A stretch of 64,000 nt of DNA from Saccharum officinarum (lineage: Eukaryota; Streptophyta; Magnoliopsida; Poales; Poaceae): NCBI GenBank assembly GCA_020631735.1, contig CM036191.1, positions 38,113,335 through 38,177,334 of the forward strand, in the 5' to 3' direction. The position numbers and the translations under genes are program-made. Each line of letters opens with the position of its first letter. The first letter of the stretch is position 1. Under the pieces are notes generated by a model. It was not told the DNA's origin and did not search any database. It saw only the letters and a list, made by a program, of their open reading frames with translations. Positions 24,169-35,125 of the stretch are shown in pieces.

Positions 24169-26555
24169 GCAAAGCTCAGTACATCACAGTATTCAGTGAA
24201 ATCGCAGAGAAGATTACCCAGATTGAGGAGAAAGTTGAAAATGTTGTGAAGCGGAAAGATCGGTGGCTACAGCAATCCCAGCTCAGTCCCAATGTATTTG
24301 CTGATATTGAAAGAAAGCTGTCCCAGGACTGCATCCTCGATGTTGTTCAAGATGATCTCGTAGGGATTGAAGAAAATAGGCGACTGCTGACAGAATGGTT
24401 GAATTCGGAAGAGCAAAGTACCAAATTGATTACAGTATCTGGTATGGGTGGACTTGGAAAAACCACCCTGGTCAAAAACCTGTACGAGCAGGAGAAGAAT
24501 AACTTCACTGCTCATGATTGGATTGATGTGTCTCATACTTACGATGTGGTTGAATTGCTGAGGAAATTGCTTAGAAAGATTGAGGACACACAGCAACCAC
24601 AACTACAAGATTTGGATGCCTATGACTTGAAACAAAAAATAAAGGAAAGACTGACAGATAGGAAGTGTTTGATTGTATTGGATGATCTCTGGAATCAAGA
24701 TGCATACACTCAGATGAGGGATGCATTCGAGAACCAAGCAAGTTGTGTTATTATCACTACACAAGAACAAGTGGCAGCCCTTGCTCACCCCTCGCGTCAA
24801 CTCAAACTCCAGCCATTGGGATACAGTGATTCATTTTCGCTATTCTGCAGAAAGGCTTTCTATAGCCGCATGGACTCCAAGTGCCCCAGTGAGCTCGAGA
24901 AGCTGGCCAACAATATAGTGGATAGGTGTCAAGGACTGCCACTTGCTATTGTAACCATTGGTGGGCTGTTGTCTGCACTGCCACCAGTCAAAGATGTTTG
25001 GAATGAGACATACAAGCAATTTCAGAATGAGATGAAGAACAATGATCAAGTTCGTGCAATTCTAAATCTGAGTTACAAAGATTTACCTGGTAATCTTAGA
25101 AACTGCTTCTTATATTGTACTTTGTTCCCTGAGGGCCATCGGATAAAACGAAGGAGGCTTGTTCGGCGATGGCTTGCAGAAGGTTTTGTAGTTCAAAATG
25201 ATCAAAGTACACCAGAGGAGGTGGCAGACAAATATCTAAGGGAACTGATCCAGAGGAACATGTTGGAAGCTGTTGAGAATGATGGGCTAGGTAGGGTCAG
25301 TACCTGTAAGATGCATGACCTTGTCCATGACCTGGCACTCTCAATTGCTAAACAGGAGAAGTACGGTTTTGCAAGTGATTATGGCACCATGGTGAAGATG
25401 GACAAGAGTGTCCGCCGGCTGTCATCATGTGGATGGAAGGACAAAACCTCGTCATTATTTAAAGCTAAAATCCAACTCCCACGCCTTCGAACCTTGGTTG
25501 CACATGGAATAACTGAATCCTTCCTTGAACTATTATCTTCGGTTTCTGAATCCATGTACCTGACAGTTCTTGACCTGCAAGATTCTGAGATAGTTGAAGT
25601 TCCAGCATCCATAGGAAATCTATTCAATCTACGCTACATTGGCCTGCGGCGCACAAGGGTCAAATCACTCCCAGAATCTATTGGTAAGCTCTTCAACCTC
25701 CAGACCCTAGACATGAAGCAAACAAAAATAGAAAACTTACCACAAGGGATTGTCAAACTCAAGAACCTGCGGCACATTCTAGCTAACAGATATGCAGATG
25801 AGAAGCAGTCAGAATTCATTGGAGTGCAAGCACCAAAAGGGTTATCCAAATTGGAAGGACTGCAGAGTCTTGAGACCGTGAAAGCTGGCAAGGATTTGGC
25901 TGAGCAGCTAACACAACTTAAACAACTACAGAGTTTGTGGATTGACAACATAATTTCCGTCGATTGTGCAAATCTTTTCACTGCACTTTCGAAAATGCCT
26001 GTTCTTTCTAGCTTGCTTCTCTCTGCAAGTGATGAGAAGGGAATACTTTGCTTGGAAGCTCTCAAACCACAGTCTGAAAACCTCCACAAGTTGACAATCA
26101 GAGGGTGCTGGGCAGACAAGACACTGGAGTGCTCAATATTTCAGGAACATGGAAGAAATCTCAAGTATCTAGCCATAAGTTGGTGCCACCTTCAGGAAGA
26201 TCCACTGCAGCTTCTTGCACCATGTGTTCCAAACCTCACCTATCTTAGCCTTGACAGGGTTAGTAGTGCAAGCACCTTGGTTCTCCCTCCAGGTTGCTTC
26301 CCACAGCTGAAGACGCTTGTCTTGAAGAGGATGCCCTGTGTTGACGAAGTGGAGATAAGAGTTGGTGCCCTTCGACAGATTAAAGGTTTATATATTGAAT
26401 CACTTCTAAATCTCGATAAGATCCCTCAAGGCATCGAATTCCTTTATTCTCTGAAGAAATTACGGTTGCTGGATTTGCACAAGGAGTTCAGAGCTCAGTG
26501 GAATAGCAAAGGAATGCCGCAGAAGATGAATTATGTTCGAGATCTCTGCATCTGA

Positions 26556-27690
26556 AATGGAACGCTGGGATATATTATGGCAGTACAAATGCACTCCACA
26601 GCTGCTGGTAGCAACATCAGGTGTTTAATTCAATCCTTTCCAAACAAGTCATCGGCTATTGACATTGTGGGTGCAACTACGACTGCTGCTATGCTACACT
26701 TTAGGATTTCTTTCACAATGAACCATGTCTTTATCTGCCACCATTGCCAAGCCTAGTTGCAGTTAAGGTGTGTTTTCAATGATTCCGAGTTTAGTTCTCA
26801 TACAACGACTTTGTCTTTTTATGTCGGACTGCAATTTCAGTAATGTAAAGAAGTAATAATATTGTCATCACATGTAGATTTAGTTGTACTGTGAGCTGAT
26901 CCCTGTTCCTATATATATATATATACACCATTCTCTAAAATTGCGTGCAATTGGGGCAGCCTTCATGACTGCGCAGTCAGCATGTTTGCCATGAAGCATA
27001 CTCGACCTTGAATATAAATGAAAGGGCATGAAAATTTCTGAATGGACAGAGGTTGGGGATTAAAGGCACATTGGCGTGTCTTGCTAATCTTAGCTGCTAT
27101 ATTGGCATACTCCCAGGGAATTATAGCTCATTGGCGTCTTGTTAATCTTAGCTGATATAGGCATACAGCCCAGGTACCCAGCATTCAGTGGATTCTGGTG
27201 CCCCATACCAGTATCTGGAATGCTCAATCTGCAACATAAAATTGCAGATCTACAGTTGAAATTGAATATGAACCTGAAGGTCGATATCAATACACCGATA
27301 TGTCTAACTGAAATGCACCAACTAGAGCCAATAAAATCATACAGAAAACTCGCACAGTTCGCCAACCTGACTTACGGACGGAACCCCGCACCCGCACCGG
27401 TGACGGAGGAGAAGGGACTCGCCGCGGCTGTAGTGGGGCGGCAGCCGCCAGCCGGCAGGACCGATTGGGAAGGAAAAGGACGGGCTCGACAGTTCCATGT
27501 CCATTTTGTCGAGTTTAGGCCCAGGGCCCAAACCGCGGGTTGGCAACTGGTTTCGTCGTCTTTCCAATCCAACCCAAGAGGGTCGATGCCTATTTCAAGA
27601 TGGTGATTGGTGGAAGTTACGCGCCTCCTGGATTTAGGACTCGAATCATATTTTTTAGCGGCAGTACCACTAGAGCTAAAACTTTTTTTT
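26556..27690. other. NLR 3' flank and intergenic DNA
   Basis: The first 350 bases are probably the NLR 3' UTR. An AT dinucleotide run lies at 26911-26924. A 60-bp unit (CATTGGCG...TAATCTTAGCTG) is tandemly duplicated from 27069 and from 27129. A GC-rich patch at 27370-27600 has overlapping ORFs in several frames, and none has recognisable protein features. Confidence 0.5.
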
Positions 27691-27696
27691 AGCGAA

Positions 27697-28030
27697 TTAA
27701 GCCTAGCTCAATTGGTTAGGTTCCTTGTGGTGAAATTTGCCTACCCTGGTTTAAATTCTCGACTTGGTATGAGTGCTCACATTTTTCTAAATTTATTCCA
27801 AGATTTAACGGCGTGGCATGAGTGCTCGCATTTTCCTGGATTTATTTTAGGATTTAACGGCGTTGTGCTTTTAGTGGTAGCCGATATTTCCGTCGACAGC
27901 GAGACACCTGTGGTGACTTCGTCAATCTCGAGATGTACCGATACAGTCTTTCGAATATGCTCATAGGGCTAGAGTTTATGTACCTATATTCATGGGAGTG
28001 AGTGTGCGTGCGTGTTCTGCGTCAATACTT
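27697..28030 (+). mobile_element. tRNA-derived SINE with an internal duplication
   Basis: A polymerase III A-box-like stretch (TAGCTCAATTGGTTAGG, 27704-27720) and a B-box-like stretch (GGTTTAAATTC, about 27748-27758) have tRNA-like spacing. They are followed by the body typical of a common grass SINE (CCGTCGACAGCGAG; GTGGTGACTTCGTCAATCTC; GTGAGTGTGCGTGCGTGT). A 49-bp unit beginning GAGTGCTC is repeated in tandem (27771 and 27820), which is not part of the usual element. It is old and inactive. Confidence 0.7.
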
Positions 28031-28844
28031 TTGTAATTTGCAAAACTATTTTAAAAAAATATTTGGTAAAATAAATTTTCAGGAAAGATAACAAAGCACG
28101 AGACAAGAAACTAGGGACTGTTTGGATTCTTCGCTGTATACTACTTCACCTCGCCTTTAAAAAAATACTACACCTCGACGAGCAAGGATAGGGACCATGT
28201 TCACATGTTTGGATCTCTTGCCTCACATCGGGGCAAAGCTTTGCCTTGCTAGGCTGAGAGAGCCGAATTCGCTCTGCTGACTGGGCAAAGTACTCGTGTT
28301 CCGTGCAAGTCAGGGCAGGCGAGAGCTCTGAGAAACTAAGCAGCCTCTAGTATTTTCAGCTCCACCAGCTTTTTTTTGAGAAAGGGCGGCCCCACAAGGA
28401 TGCCAAGTGGGCCATGATATACCCTGTGGGACAGCCCTAGATCTACTTAACACTGGCTTACCATTTATAGACAAATAAATTTGCATGCATGTTTACAATT
28501 AGACCGTAGTATCCTTCTTGAATGCTAAGAATAGAGATTTCTCTCAAAAACTACCCTCCAACAGCTTCTCTAAATGGTTATCCAAGTATAGTTATCTTCT
28601 ATTCTGGATTTTCGCTAGCCAAAAATAGAAGACGAGAATGGATCTCTAGAGTGCACACGAGATACATAATGACTATTAAAGAGTAAAAAGATATAGAAAA
28701 TGATTTTTATGCAAATGACTCCAAATAATGATTTAGAGAGTGAGATTTAGAATTGCTCTTAGAGATGCTCTAAGTGTCTATGTATCCAAGCCATAGGTCA
28801 CCAATTCAATTCCTTTACAGCAGTATTTTAGTTTCTTTTTAGTA
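28031..28844. other. Intergenic DNA with possible MITE debris
   Basis: The words GGGACTGTTTGGATTC (near 28110) and TTGCTCTTAGAGATGCTCTAAG (near 28750) resemble MITE ends, but I cannot pair them. A T-run at 28370-28377 may be a reversed poly(A). I see nothing else. Confidence 0.35.
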
Positions 28845-29230
28845 AAAGGAATTTTATTCCGGGCTCTGCATAAGTCATGCACTTAACCATCCCTTATTAG
28901 TTATTACAAGTCTAGCTTCTGGCTGAAAAAATCAAGCTCTCAAAGAGCAGAGGAAACAAAGAAAAAAAATTCATGCACCAATTTAAGCACTAAGTCTATT
29001 AGAAGACAGCCACCCATGCTTGACAAAAATCTCCATTGATGCAGTCTCTAACATATATGACATGCCCACTTTAGAGTTGGCTTGTTCGTTCTCCTTCTGA
29101 AAGATGGACCAAAAGAGTGTTCAATATGTGGCCTTGAAAATAACCTGCAAGTAAGAATAAATCCTCTTTTTGTCAAAAATCACATCATTTCGGCTCAACC
29201 AATATTTTGTTTTTTGTCCCCTTTAATTTT
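28845..29230 (-). mobile_element. LINE-3 ORF2 C-terminal fragment
   Basis: The minus strand reads VIFDKKRIYSYLQVIFKATYW near 29170, then SMEIFVKHGW near 29020. It ends with the GGAATAAAATTCCTTTTACT tail near 28845-28865 that closes many grass LINEs. Frames are broken. Confidence 0.6.
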
Positions 29231-29497
29231 ACACTTTGTAAAATTCTAGGTCCGTCACTATTTCTTAGCATGTGAGAGCATATTTTGGAGGACTTCTAGA
29301 GAGAAAGTGTTCCAAAATAACTGTTTGGTAGGAGAAGTTGAAAAATAGTTTCGTGAAGTTGGATTATAATCGCTACCAAATAGGCCCTTATTCTCTTCCT
29401 GAATTTTATGAAATAAATGAGGTTGTATGTGTGTGTATATTGTAGATCTATTAGAGTGTATAGTCTCTAAAATCATAGATAGTTTCTATAGCATTAA

Positions 29498-29707
29498 GGA
29501 CGTGTTTGGGACTGCTTCACGAATTTTGCTCCACAAACTCCACCCTGGAGCAGCTTCACAAAAACATAAAGTCTGTGGAGTATCCCTTTAGGTGCCCTCA
29601 CAGCTTTAGCTTTTTTTCCTCGAGTAGAGTGGAGCTAAATCTGTTTGGCTAAAAAACATGGAACGAAACTAGAAAAAACATGGAATGGAGCAGCCTCAAA
29701 CATCCCT
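29498..29707. mobile_element. Small MITE (210 bp)
   Basis: The left end GGACGTGTTTGGGACTGCT and the complement of the right end, AGGGATGTTTGAGGCTGCT, form imperfect terminal inverted repeats. The flanking trinucleotide TAA is on both sides (29495-29497 and 29708-29710), as in PIF/Harbinger-type MITEs. Confidence 0.6.
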
Positions 29708-29710
29708 TAA

Positions 29711-30423
29711 ATAGTATACTAGAGAAAGGGAGAAATCCTTCCAAAATACATGCGCCTCCCTCTCCCTGCTGACGCCCCTTGCTGCCCTAGGCCCACGCCT
29801 CTCTCTCTCTTTCTCTTCCTCCACCACCCCAACACCCCCAAACCGATCTACCTCCATTTTAAACATAAGTTGTTTTATCCCATAGCAATTCTCTAAACCT
29901 CAACCTCTCAGTTTTAAGATTGGCTAGACGAGGGGTGAATCAAATTTGAGTTGTAAGGATGATCTAGAATGCCATTAAATTAGAATGTTATATAGGATCG
30001 GAGCACTATTGGAGATCTTTATCTTTGTATAAACCTTATTGTTTATTATGGGATGTTGAATATAGGCACTCTTGAAGTCTTGATGATGCTTTAAAGAAGG
30101 CAAATTTGCCGGAGGACACAGTTAAAAGGTGTTTTTTTACTACAAACCACTAAAAAAGATATCTTTGCCAAAAGACATACATAGAAAATATATAGTCAAT
30201 ATGCTAGAAGACACTAAACTGATTATTATATTTGGTTTTAATGAATAGCCACGCGACATGATGAAAATGCCCGCCTAGAGCCAAGGCGTGGCATGCCTCC
30301 GCTCTCCCGGCCCCAGTCGTAGACCCTCGCCGCTGTCTCCGCCAAGGCGCGGTGTGCCCCTCACGAAAATATAAACTGATTATTATACTTGGTTTTAATG
30401 GACAACCGCCACCCCACGCGAAA
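29711..30423. other. Intergenic DNA
   Basis: It holds a CT-rich microsatellite patch near 29795-29820. A segment is duplicated with about 155-bp spacing (AACTGATTATTATATTTGGTTTTAATG near 30218 and its near-copy near 30372). No gene is seen. Confidence 0.45.
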
Positions 30424-30529
30424 AGATAACCCGCACAAATGGGATGGATAACTCATAGCTCACAGTATCATTTCAAGTAAAAATCTAAATGGCACCGTGA
30501 GCTATCAATCCTATTTGTGCGAGCTATCT
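30424..30529. repeat. Fold-back (hairpin) repeat
   Basis: Bases 30424-30463 pair with the complement of 30497-30529, with a few mismatches and one gap. The shared words are AGATA, CGCACAAAT, GGAT and CTCAC. The loop is about 33 bases. It may be a tiny MITE or a captured inverted repeat, and its transcript would form a stable stem. Confidence 0.55.
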
Positions 30530-30611
30530 TGCTGGTTTTAACTTACAACAGACCGATAGAGTGCTAATGATCACAACAACAATTGTTGTAGCTGCACAAC
30601 ACACGGCAGCC

Positions 30612-30848
30612 ATGGCCGGCTTTGGCGTCGACGAGACAACATCCACGCAGCAGAAGCAACAGCTGCTGCGACCTGGAGAAGCAGGGGCAAGAACACCGTC
30701 GTCTCTAGTCATAGACGAGCGTACATGAGTCATAAGCTGCACCTCGCTCCCACATTGGTTCCAAGTATCCCGAGCTGCTCCTTCTTGCAGCGTTGCTTCC
30801 TCTGCGAGAGGAAGCTGACCGAGGGCTTGGACATCTATATGTACAGTT
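30612..30848 (+). pseudogene. FLZ-type (FCS-like) zinc-finger gene fragment
   Basis: FLZ proteins are small plant adaptors that bind the SnRK1 kinase. Here an ATG at 30612 opens about 38 codons and ends at a TGA. In another frame, from 30725, the first half of an FLZ motif follows: SCSFLQRCFLCERKLTEG then LDIYMY, with both cysteines of the first CxxC pair. The second half, with the FCS Cys pair, is normally encoded in the next exon and is not found downstream. No proper splice donor follows MYR. The frameshift and missing half make this a dead fragment. Confidence 0.7.
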
Positions 30849-33800
30849 CAGTCAGTTCAATTATTGTGCCAGTTATGATTTTGTGTAGCACTAGTTTACT
30901 CTTATTAAGAGTGCGGACCTCGACGGCCCCTCAAGGTCGCCACGATAGTAAAATTCCTTTTCACGTTCCATCCCTAATTTACGGTTCTCATTCACCCCCA
31001 CTGATTTTTACTGTGTAGCCTCTGGAAATATCTTTCCTCGTCCTTCTCTCTCCTCTTGACTCACTCTCTCCCTCACTCTCGTCACACAGCGGCGCACCGG
31101 GCGGCTCCTCCGAGATAGCGGCGCAACGGACGCCCACCGGTGCAGGTGGGGCGACGGCGCGTTGGCAGTGCCCCCGCCCCCACGGCGGCGCGCCGCTCGT
31201 CGTGGGCGCGGTCAGCCCCCTTCCCCTGCGCCATAGCGGCTCCCTACTGCAGGCTCGAGTGGGGCAGCGGTCAGCCCCCGGCGGGTGCTGCGCCGGCACG
31301 GCTGGCCCTGATGGCTGTGGCCCCCGATGTTGTCCCCTGTGCTCCATTCGCTTCTTTGCATCTTCCAGGTGAACCAAGAACATCCCCCCTCTCTCTATTG
31401 GACCCATTGCAGTTTCCTCTATTTCCCTCTTCTGATCTGTACTAGGGGTTCATGGATTCATTCAATTTGTACAAGAAAAGCCAGGTGCTTTCCCTTAATT
31501 TGTATCCCCATCTTTTCGTTTATTATTACGCACTGATGCACAGATCTCGTTTCCTTGCAACGGGAACACAGATTGGTACATCTATGAATGGAGAGCGCCT
31601 CTGTAAATCCATGCTCTACTCTATTTCTTCCTCCCTCAACTTACTTGGTCTTGGTACAGTAACCTTAAAAAAAATCCCCTTTCTCCTTTGGCACCTTATG
31701 TCTCTGCCCCCTTAATTTCATTTCCTGTATGTATGGATTTTGTTTGCTTATGCATAAGGTTCGTGTTCTGGCAGGAAAATCTCAGCATGTCTCAATACAC
31801 TGTGCTACTGCTGTAACCTTTCAGTATACATAAGCGTGTGCCTATGGTGTTGCTTCGTTTATCTTACTCTGAGCATATGCCATTGTTGATGATGTACTTA
31901 TTCCAATTTGATCATATAATGATACCTGTGAGGTGCTTCCGATAGTTCCGACCATATTTTCATGGCATTATTATTTTCCATTTTTTGTTGACCATATGTC
32001 AATGCCAATGATGTTAGAAACAAATATCTTTTTCTGAAATATAGCATTGACATGTGTTAAGCCTGACCATATTTCCATGCTGTTGCCATTTTGCATTTTT
32101 TTTCAACACATGTCAATGGCAACGATGCTGGAAACAAATATCTTTTCTCAACTACGGCATATGAGAATATGCAGTCATGATTGTCAGCCTTTTATGATCT
32201 TTTTAAATTCTGATTCTGATTTCAGAGGAGGCATTGCCATATGTTATTGAGCTACGGCATTTGACATATGGAGTGATACCAACTATTGCATATATGTGCT
32301 CCTTTTTGTATTCTTAATGAACTAAGGCAACTTGGCATATGCAATGATGACCTACTTTTCCCTGCCAACAGTCAAATCTTCTTTCCTGCACTGGGAAAAA
32401 ATGTTGTTATTCAAGATTTATGCTTTTGTGTAGCTGTGCTATAGTGAGCCACAATATTATTAGCTAATAGCCTAATATTGCAGCCACTGATATCTCCAAA
32501 TGATAGCGGCACCAGCCTTTTTTTAACTTGCTCACAAACCTTCACACTTACTCTCCTGTCTGCAGTAAGCTACACATGGTATTTATTTTTTCATGCACCT
32601 AACTGATATGGAAAATGCCCTTTTCCGATTACTTCTATTATAATGTCTATTGTTGATACGTCTATTTTGCCTTGCTACACTACTGCTCCGGTGTCTCTGT
32701 TGTGTTCCCGTATGATGTTTGTTCGATGAGTCACTATCAGAGCCATCTCAATGTTAAAGGTATCCCCCCTCCTTACTTTGGTTCTTTTGGTCCTTTCCCC
32801 ACAATGGGCCACACTGACTGCTGTTATGTTGCAGTTGGATTCTTGTTTCGATTGAATCCTGAGGGCATGCTTACATTTTGGGTTCCTGCTAGCTAGCGTT
32901 TTGGTTCGTTTTGGTTGTCAAAGGTGTTCATAGTTTTTGGATTTTTTTTTGTGCAGCTTGATTGATCAAGGCCCTTCACATGGTTCAGCATGGTGGCTGC
33001 TTTTTTGGTGTGCCCATACAGATTCTGCAGCTCCTTTTCCTTTTCCTTGGGCCTTTTTGGTGTTCTTGTTTAATATGTAAGACTCTGAAACCAGTGGCTG
33101 CCATCTCCTACTAACGATAAACAATGCCTAGGACACTAATATGTAAGACTGCCTTTCCACTTTTGAAATGCCTGCTTCCGGAGGACAATCTGGAACCATG
33201 CATGCTTTATGTGCACACTTTAGGCCATTTTTACAGGCTATGGCCAGCATATGTAAGACTCTGAAACCAGTGCCTACCATCTCCTACTAAGAATAAGCAA
33301 TGTGAAGTGCTAAACTATTCACGGTTATCCATGAATTGGTATGCTAATGTATGTTTTCTGTGTTCACAAATTCTAATCCTGTTTACAAGTATAAGCACAC
33401 CAGCTCTTTACAGGATTCCTGCGACGCTTCACCCAACCAGACTCAGCTCAGTGGATGCATTTCTGCCTAACTCGCGACACGCACAAAGGCGCACGCAACG
33501 TACTAGTATGACTAGAGGAATCCTCGTTTCTGACGACTAGGTACGGTTTGGTCGGGTTATGAATGTAACAGAGGATGGGCATTGCGCCGCCGGAAGCTCT
33601 AGTTTCATACGCGTCCCAAGTAGCTTACGACGCCATATTCACTGGGAACTTGACTTCGAGCCAAGTGGAAGCCCTGGACGAGCTGTTCCCAACGGCCAAT
33701 ATCAGGGTTGGAAGAGCGCTCTTCGGTGATGGCGGAGGACGGTCGGGCAGCCAGCAGCGGCGACGCCCAGCTCCGTAGGCTGTTGCGGTGCTTGCACTTT

Positions 33801-33889
33801 CGGTTGTTCCATTTATGTAATATCGAACTTTGAAACAGTATGCTAGGTAGGTCCACTCCTAGATGTAAGACCGCCTAGCGCGCTCATCA
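30849..33889. other. Non-coding region with GC-rich head and degenerate tandem repeats
   Basis: The stretch at 31020-31370 is GC-rich and pyrimidine-rich like a 5' UTR, and ends with TTCCAG|GTGAACC, a donor-like site. The next 2 kb is T-rich and intron-like. Units with GACCATATTT...CATGTCAATG...GAAACAAATATCTTTT recur from 31950 and 32065 (offset 115). A 54-base unit beginning ATATGTAAGACTCTGAAACCAGT recurs from 33073 and 33249 (offset 176). A 67-codon ORF at 33575-33778 has no recognisable domain. It could be the remains of an untranslated transcript or a decayed element. Confidence 0.4.
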
Positions 33890-33951
33890 GAAGTGCGTTG
33901 TTTGTACGGACAAAATCTTCTTCTTAATACAATATTCGAGAAAAAAAAAGT
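33890..33951 (+). mobile_element. LINE 3' tail
   Basis: GTACGGACAAAATCTTCTTC then TTAATACAATATTCGAG and an A-run match the usual 3' end of grass LINEs, so the transcript end of a severely 5'-truncated copy lies here. Confidence 0.5.
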
Positions 33952-35125
33952 TGCCGGTGCGACATATGATAGAGACGATGACTCCGCCATTGACAGCAGT
34001 CGAGTGACGGTGCCACCGCCCTGGCAGCTGCTACAAAGGCCACCCCCAGCATTTGTTTTTTCTTTGAAGGCAGGTAGGTACAGGGATGACCAGTCGACCA
34101 GGGAGGCGAGCCAGCGCCGGCTGGTAGCGAAGAAGAAAGGACACATGGGATGGGTGTGAATGTGATACTGTCAATTCTGAATTCGAAAATTATAACAATT
34201 TCTACTGCCTGAATTTATTTGTCACCTGCAATTAATTCAATGTGACTGTTTGACACTTGAGAGACCTTGTTGCACCGAGCTCCAGGGCTCCACCACCGCG
34301 AGAGTCAACGCCTGGCTGCAGACTAGACGATCTGGCTAGGCTAAGCGTTGCAACGTAGAGACCGGGCGCTTCCCAGCATTTTCCATGAACTTCATTGGTC
34401 ACAGGCTCACAGAGTTGGAGGAGCTGGCCGGCGGTTATGGACGGCAAGCTCCAGCCAGCCGGCGGCTGTCAACGGTATATTGCTGCCCTTTTTTTTTAAA
34501 AAAAACTTGAGATCGAAATATTGAGCTACCAATAACCAATGATTTAGATGGGTCTCAACAAGGGAGCTCCTCTGAAGGCTTTGTTAAAAAACATTAAAAA
34601 AAATCTATTTTATGTTGGACCTGGAGCTCTGCCACTATGCCATTATAAAAGACACATAAATATGAAGTAAAAGAGATATGACCTCCAAACTGATCCAATT
34701 CATGACCAACAGAATTACAGGGCCCAGGGCAGCAGGAGACCTGGAGATGTGCATACAAAGAAACAAGAATCTTGCTTCCCAGACCAGAGAACATGATTGA
34801 TGGAAAATGAGTTCCCTGTAAAGGTCGGCAACCAGGAACACCGCCAAAGGCTCTTGCGTTGCAGGAAATTAGAGAAGTGAAAACATCAATATTGACTGAT
34901 ACAAAACAGGTCTGACAGTACAAACACACCAGTTATTGCAATAATGAACAGATCTTGCAGAGATCCTAACCAAAATTCTGTTTCAGGGTGGTGGCATGCT
35001 ACAGTACGAGCATTGCCCTGAAGCATATGTTTCGGTACAGTGCTACAGTGTCATCCATGGTTGCCCGCTCAGCGAAAATGGATGGCATACAACAAGCTCC
35101 GTCCGAGTTGCCAAAACCAGAGACG
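33952..35125. other. Intergenic DNA and 3' flank of the receptor-like kinase gene
   Basis: Nothing coding is supported. An A/T homopolymer pair lies at about 34484-34505. The part right of about 34600 is the probable 3' UTR side of the minus-strand kinase gene. Confidence 0.4.

Larger units (their letters stand above)
13737..26555 (+). pseudogene. CC-NB-ARC-LRR (NLR) resistance-type gene, disrupted by Tekay-B
   Basis: NLRs are intracellular ATP-switching immune receptors. Codons 1-109 (13737-14063) encode an Rx-like coiled coil with the motif AEDVID. The gene then breaks at the Tekay-B insertion and resumes at 24174-26555. Skipping the element and one copy of the GCAAA target duplication keeps the frame, giving 902 residues with no other stop. 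Downstream motifs, numbered on that basis, are the P-loop GMGGLGKTT (199-207), kinase-2 LIVLDDLW (about 275-282), RNBS-B with ITTQ, GLPLA (363-367), RNBS-D CFLYCTLFPE, MHD (489-491, KMHDLVHDL), and a leucine-rich repeat region to the end with about 10-12 repeats. Without excision the transcript would give only a truncated coiled coil or need readthrough of 10 kb, so I call it a recently disrupted gene. Confidence 0.93.

Noticed and set aside
27139..27606. 155-codon ORF and opposing ORFs in the GC-rich patch after the NLR
   Set aside because: Starts in AT-rich repeat DNA without an ATG, mixes unrelated composition, and both strands are open.
27697..27770. tRNA gene
   Set aside because: It has tRNA-like A and B boxes but no cloverleaf or anticodon arm I can fold; it is the head of a SINE.
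28110..28760. A MITE bounded by GGGACTGTTTGGATTC and GCTCTTAGAGATGCTC
   Set aside because: The two ends are not inverted copies of each other and no target duplication is visible.
31140..31445. Overlapping ORFs of about 100-140 codons on both strands in GC-rich DNA (30988-31445)
   Set aside because: They are open in several frames only because the sequence is GC-rich; the proteins are Pro/Ala/Arg-rich with no domain.
33575..33778. 67-codon ORF
   Set aside because: No recognisable domain or splice context; kept only as part of the unassigned region.
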